Assembly: GCA_945907085.1 (NCBI GenBank)
Contig: CAMDSS010000080.1
Coordinates: 1-8,060, forward strand
Origin: Cyanobium sp. NIES-981
GTDB lineage: Bacteria > Cyanobacteriota > Cyanobacteriia > PCC-6307 > Cyanobiaceae
Length of the DNA stretch: 8,060 bases
Direction of reading: 5' to 3'
In this document: positions 5,476-8,060 of the stretch, piece by piece
Numbering within the stretch: the stretch's first letter is position 1
How the letters are laid out: the number at the start of each line of letters is the position of its first letter
Notes under the pieces: generated by a model
Database searches by the model: none
What the model saw: only the letters and a program-made list of their open reading frames with translations
What the model was told of the DNA's origin: nothing
Made by a program: the position numbers and the translations under genes

Positions 5476-6785
5476 TGCCAGCGGTCCCTCAATGGGATGT
5501 TCTGCTCCGGGGTGGCGTCCTGCGGGCCCTCAGTCAAAGGGGGTGCAGAAACGGCTGGACGGTGTCGAATTTCAGGGGACGGGCACGGCTTCACATCACG
5601 GCCCGTGCCGCTGGTGGGCATCGCAAACAACTTTTGTTGCCCTACCCCTGGGAGTCAGAGCAACTGGAAACTATCCGCGATGGCGTGCTGAAGCTCTACG
5701 AGGACTTCCAAGAAGGCATCCCGATTGAGGCGTCCATCGCAGAGCTGGGTGCTGCCTTAGCTGCTGAGCAGGCCAAACCGGAGACGCCCAGCCAGGCCAA
5801 CAGCCACTTAGAGCCCCAGACCACTAGTCCGTCCCCTGCGAGAGCCGGCCGCCCGATTGCCGTCGACTGGCCTGGGCTAATCAGCCGCTACCAGCAGCAC
5901 AAGCTGCGCAGCGGCGACATCAAGGAATCGACCTGGGAACGGCTTTACAAGCCGCGCATGGCTCTGCTGCTCAAGACAGCGAAAGGCCCTCCGGCGGCGC
6001 GAGATGCCAAACAATTGCTAGAAGCCCAGGCTGATCTCTGGCGCCAGCGCCCTGGCTGCCGCACCAGACGGCTTCAGGTCCAGTACACGGCAGCCCTGCT
6101 GCGTTGGGGTGTGAGCCAAGGCCTGCTCCCTGCCCAATGGACGCCAACGCTAGACCTCTCCAGCACCATCGGCCGATCACGGGAGAGCAAAGCGGTCACC
6201 ACCCCGATCGGCGTGGATGACATCGTGGCGATGGTGCAGGTGATCCCAGATCCCCGCTGGCGTTTCGCCTTTCAACTGATTAATGCCTTTGGCCTGCGAC
6301 CCGAGGAGCTCCAGCACCTGCAGCTGCGGCAGGGCCGGCTGTGGTGCACCTATGAAAAGGTTGCTTCTCGCGGCAAAACCAAGCCCAGGCCGCTGCGGTT
6401 GCTGCCCTGTGACCAATGGGCCAGGGAATGGCAGCTCACCGAGATTTTTGATCCTTCAAAACTGCCGCCCATGCGGCCTGGGTTCGGCTCGGATTCCTTT
6501 AATCGCTACTTGCTTCGGCGAGAGCACTGGCAACAGCTGCGCCAGCAGTACGAAGCCCAGGGAGAAAAGCTCGTTCTCTACTCCTGCCGGCACGGCTATG
6601 CCCACCGGGCCCATGTGATCTGCGATTTGCCCCCCAAGGTGGTGGCCGCAGCAATGGGCCACAGCGTCCAGACCCATCTGGCGGCTTATAGCCGATGGTG
6701 TGGTGACGATGTGGTGGATGACGCCTTCTCTAAGGCGGAGCGGCGGCTCGGCGAGGGCCTCCGATCTCACAGCTCAGCGGTGTAA
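5475..6785 (+). CDS. Tyrosine recombinase / site-specific integrase
   Basis: The 436-residue protein is of phage/island integrase type and would catalyse integration at the neighbouring tRNA. Residues 24-90 (GCRNGWTVSNFRGRARLHI, GGHRKQLLLPYPW) look like an N-terminal beta-sheet arm-binding domain. Residues 100-128 are a linker, 130-235 a helical core-binding domain, and 245-425 the catalytic domain. Catalytic residues seen: R275 in AFGLRPEEL, a lysine in RGKTKPR (K301 or K303), R372 in YSCRHGYAHR, H396 in AMGHS, and nucleophile Y405 in AAYSRW. The position of the first His of the HxxR box is Tyr (Y369), a common substitution among such integrases. The ATG at 5475 is the only plausible start: the frame is closed by TGA at 5445-5447 and has no earlier start codon. 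Its 3' end overlaps the convergent PIN toxin gene by 19 bp. Confidence 0.92.
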   Translation: MPAVPQWDVLLRGGVLRALSQRGCRNGWTVSNFRGRARLHITARAAGGHRKQLLLPYPWESEQLETIRDGVLKLYEDFQEGIPIEASIAELGAALAAEQAKPETPSQANSHLEPQTTSPSPARAGRPIAVDWPGLISRYQQHKLRSGDIKESTWERLYKPRMALLLKTAKGPPAARDAKQLLEAQADLWRQRPGCRTRRLQVQYTAALLRWGVSQGLLPAQWTPTLDLSSTIGRSRESKAVTTPIGVDDIVAMVQVIPDPRWRFAFQLINAFGLRPEELQHLQLRQGRLWCTYEKVASRGKTKPRPLRLLPCDQWAREWQLTEIFDPSKLPPMRPGFGSDSFNRYLLRREHWQQLRQQYEAQGEKLVLYSCRHGYAHRAHVICDLPPKVVAAAMGHSVQTHLAAYSRWCGDDVVDDAFSKAERRLGEGLRSHSSAV

Positions 6786-7336
6786 TTCCGAACCGACTGC
6801 GTGAACCCCTCCAAGCCCTGCTCCCCCATGGTCTCCAAGTATGCCTCAACCGTTTTGGGTGGGTTTTTCAGGCTGGCCCGGTGCTTCCGAATTGCTGTGC
6901 AGACGTTTTCGGGATCAAGGTTCAACTGATCGATCAGGAACGCATCCGGATGGCAGGCGCTAATCCCATAGCTCGCCAGGACTTGCTCCGGGAAATCTCC
7001 CAGGTTGAAGGTAAGGATCAGATCAGCACCGCACTTGATGGCGGCAGCGAGAACATGGCGATCATTCGGGTCTGGCAGCTCCAGGGCTGGAATTAAGGCC
7101 TGATAGCCATCCACCAGGGCATCGCGAACGTGGGCATTCATTAGCGAGCGCGTGCGTTCCAGCTGCTCCCTGGTGAGATCAGGTCGGTTCCTAAGGACAG
7201 CTCCGATCCACTCTTGGTGAATCTGGTCGCTCCAGCGGGCTCGATATACATCTGTGAGCGCCAATCGCATCAGTAGATCGCGCAGTGGTGCTGGGTAGAG
7301 AACGCAAGCGTCGTAGACGACGGTGAAGCGATTCAC
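6767..7336 (-). CDS. PIN-domain ribonuclease toxin (VapC type)
   Basis: The 189-residue protein carries a PIN domain, a Mg2+-dependent RNase fold used by VapC-type toxins to cleave tRNA or other RNA. The four acidic residues are in place: D9 in VVYDACVLYP, E42 in SDQIHQEW, D92 in LPDPNDRHVLAAAI and D114 in LTFNLGDFP. The block at 85-115 and the start VVYDACVLYPAPLRDLLMRLA fit the PIN subfamily paired with excisionase-like HTH antitoxins (VapBC50-like, from memory). The C-terminal 130-189 is a helical extension. The start is GTG 7334-7336; the frame is closed upstream at 7379-7381. It is downstream of the HTH antitoxin on the same strand, but 116 bp away, an unusually long gap. The 3' end overlaps the convergent integrase. 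The target RNA cannot be predicted. Confidence 0.88.
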   Translation of the reverse strand: MNRFTVVYDACVLYPAPLRDLLMRLALTDVYRARWSDQIHQEWIGAVLRNRPDLTREQLERTRSLMNAHVRDALVDGYQALIPALELPDPNDRHVLAAAIKCGADLILTFNLGDFPEQVLASYGISACHPDAFLIDQLNLDPENVCTAIRKHRASLKNPPKTVEAYLETMGEQGLEGFTQSVRNYTAEL

Positions 7337-7392
7337 CTCAGGGCACCATGAAGAATCCAGGGAAACGTATGAAGCCTTTTAGTGAGACTCAT
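7333..7392 (-). other. Possible 19-codon leader ORF overlapping the toxin start
   Basis: Reading from ATG 7390-7392, a 19-codon frame (MSLTKRLHTFPWILHGALR) ends at TGA 7333-7335, overlapping the toxin's GTG (7334-7336) in GTGA. The placement is that of translationally coupled genes. An AGGG is only one base from the ATG, too close for a normal ribosome-binding site. The ORF is short enough to be chance. Confidence 0.2.
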
Positions 7393-7452
7393 GCCCTAAT
7401 CAAAGCCCGAATGTTATGTGCTTAAGTCTAACGGTAATTTTCGAGTTGCCCC

Positions 7453-7926
7453 TCAGTAGCCCAGGCCCAGCTCCTGGGCCTGGGCGGCCAGTTCATCGAG
7501 GGCCGTCGCACGCTGCTGGTCAATGGCGTGTTTGTAGGCCATCAGGTCGTGGAGGCGGATGCGCCGATGGGTTCCGACCTTGCGGAAGGGGATCTCCCCT
7601 TGCTCTAACCGTTCGATCAGGAAGGGCCGGGACACATTCAGTAGATCAGCGGCCTGCTGGGTGGTGAGTTCGGCATGAATCGGCACCAATGTGACGGCAT
7701 TGCCCTGGGCCATCTGCACCAGAATTTCCTGCAGCAACTCCAACACAGCAGTCGGAATTTGGACTGATGTGCGCTGGCCGCCTTCCAGATCAAGGGAGAG
7801 GCTGGCTTGACGCATCCTGTGGGTGGCCCGGAACCGGCTGAGATTCCGCAAGCTCTCTCTTGCGGCTTCAGCCGCTTCTGCCGTGGGGACCACGGGCTCA
7901 AGGGAACTTGAAAGAGCTACTGCCAT
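7453..7926 (-). CDS. HTH (excisionase/MerR-type) antitoxin of the PIN toxin
   Basis: From ATG 7926 the protein has 157 residues. Residues 87-131 are an excisionase-family helix-turn-helix and wing: LTTQQAADLLNVSRPFLIERL, then GEIPFRKVGTHRRIRLHDLMAY. Residues 1-30 are a helical, Ala/Glu-rich segment (LEPVVPTAEAAEAARESL), and 55-85 a hydrophobic helix likely to dimerise. Such proteins are paired upstream of a PIN RNase and act as antitoxin and autorepressor; here the PIN gene follows on the same strand. The tail 132-157 (helical) is the likely toxin contact, by inference. In-frame starts at 7989 and 8034 are possible, but 7926 matches the family's usual N-terminus as I recall it. The ATG is preceded by a pyrimidine-rich tract and no Shine-Dalgarno. 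A stand-alone excisionase for the nearby integrase is the main alternative. Confidence 0.83.
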   Translation of the reverse strand: MAVALSSSLEPVVPTAEAAEAARESLRNLSRFRATHRMRQASLSLDLEGGQRTSVQIPTAVLELLQEILVQMAQGNAVTLVPIHAELTTQQAADLLNVSRPFLIERLEQGEIPFRKVGTHRRIRLHDLMAYKHAIDQQRATALDELAAQAQELGLGY

Positions 7927-7959
7927 GGTGGGGGGAGAAGGGGCAGGCCACACCAACGG

Positions 7960-7995
7960 TAATCGAAATAATCGCAGTATCTGCAGCATCCGCAA
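7960..7995 (-). promoter_or_regulatory. Candidate promoter/operator of the toxin-antitoxin operon
   Basis: On the minus strand, TTGCGG (7990-7995) and GATTAT (7968-7973) are 16 bases apart, weak -35/-10 matches (3 and 4 of 6), giving a leader of about 35 bases before ATG 7926. A direct repeat TAATCG-AAA-TAATCG (plus strand, 7960-7974) overlaps the -10 and could be an autorepressor site. The rest of 7996-8060 shows nothing else I can support. Confidence 0.22.
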
Positions 7996-8060
7996 GAGCG
8001 TGTGTTGGTTCGTGTCATGCCTGTGGAAGCCCATTCCAGGCCAGTTGGTGACCTGCTTTC

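Larger units (their letters stand above)
5274..8060 (+). mobile_element. Probable tRNA-Arg-anchored genomic island, left end (partial)
   Basis: An intact tRNA followed directly by a tyrosine recombinase, a toxin-antitoxin pair, and lower GC than the core genes to the left is the usual layout of an island or integrative element inserted at a tRNA 3' end. The left boundary would fall within the tRNA 3' half (about 5323-5347). No second copy of that sequence occurs in the window, so the right boundary is either outside or lost. This is inferred from layout; integration has not been shown. Confidence 0.5.

Noticed and set aside
5562..5578. GTGTCGAATTTCAGGGG inside the integrase resembles the tRNA T-arm/acceptor (GTGTTCGAATCACACAGGGG) and could be a second att site
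   Set aside because: It needs two gaps and several mismatches, and it lies in coding sequence for the conserved N-terminal domain; chance similarity is enough.
6722..6737. CGCCTT-ctct-AAGGCG hairpin near the integrase 3' end
   Set aside because: A six-bp stem inside coding sequence, with no T tract after it; not a terminator.
1..8060. CRISPR array, insertion-sequence ends or a full HIP1 (GCGATCGC) site
   Set aside because: I found no regularly spaced repeats, no transposase and no clear HIP1 octamer by eye; sparse matches could have been missed.

Overview
The window looks like chromosomal DNA of a high-GC picocyanobacterium (Synechococcus/Cyanobium type). I infer this from the pnp, cysQ, rsmI neighbourhood, the GC-rich core genes, starts that mostly lack Shine-Dalgarno sequences, and a HTH/acidic-linker protein that I believe is a lineage-conserved hypothetical. 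The assignment is from memory of gene order, not from a database search.

Left half (1-5270), mostly core genome. The 3' end of pnp (PNPase, S1 domain) closes with a good intrinsic terminator. Converging on it is a membrane protein of the O-antigen ligase/polymerase (Wzy/WaaL) type in DNA of clearly lower GC, a likely acquired gene. Next are cysQ (inositol-monophosphatase-family bisphosphate nucleotidase, minus strand) and rsmI (16S rRNA C1402 2'-O-methyltransferase, plus strand). They are divergent with overlapping start codons, and a run of five G-tracts lies beside the rsmI start. rsmI is translationally coupled (TGATG) to a small two-helix LapA-like membrane protein. That gene ends inside the 3' end of a convergent gene for a HTH protein with a long acidic linker and a basic C-terminal domain of unknown function.

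Right half (5274-8060), probable integrated element. An intact tRNA-Arg(TCT) is followed by a 14-bp perfect inverted repeat (terminator-like), three copies of a 10-bp element that run into the start codon of a tyrosine recombinase, and the recombinase itself. Tail-to-tail with it, overlapping by 19 bp, is a minus-strand toxin-antitoxin pair: a HTH/excisionase-type antitoxin upstream and a PIN-domain RNase toxin (VapC type) downstream. The tRNA/integrase arrangement is the classic left edge of a genomic island. The distal att repeat and remaining cargo would lie beyond the right edge. GC in this segment (about 55-60% in lines I counted) is below the cysQ/rsmI region (78% in one counted line).

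I saw no rRNA, CRISPR array or insertion sequence. The most unusual structures are the triple 10-bp repeat at the integrase start, the G-tract cluster at the cysQ/rsmI divergent start, and the 116-bp antitoxin-toxin gap with a mini-ORF that overlaps the toxin GTG start.
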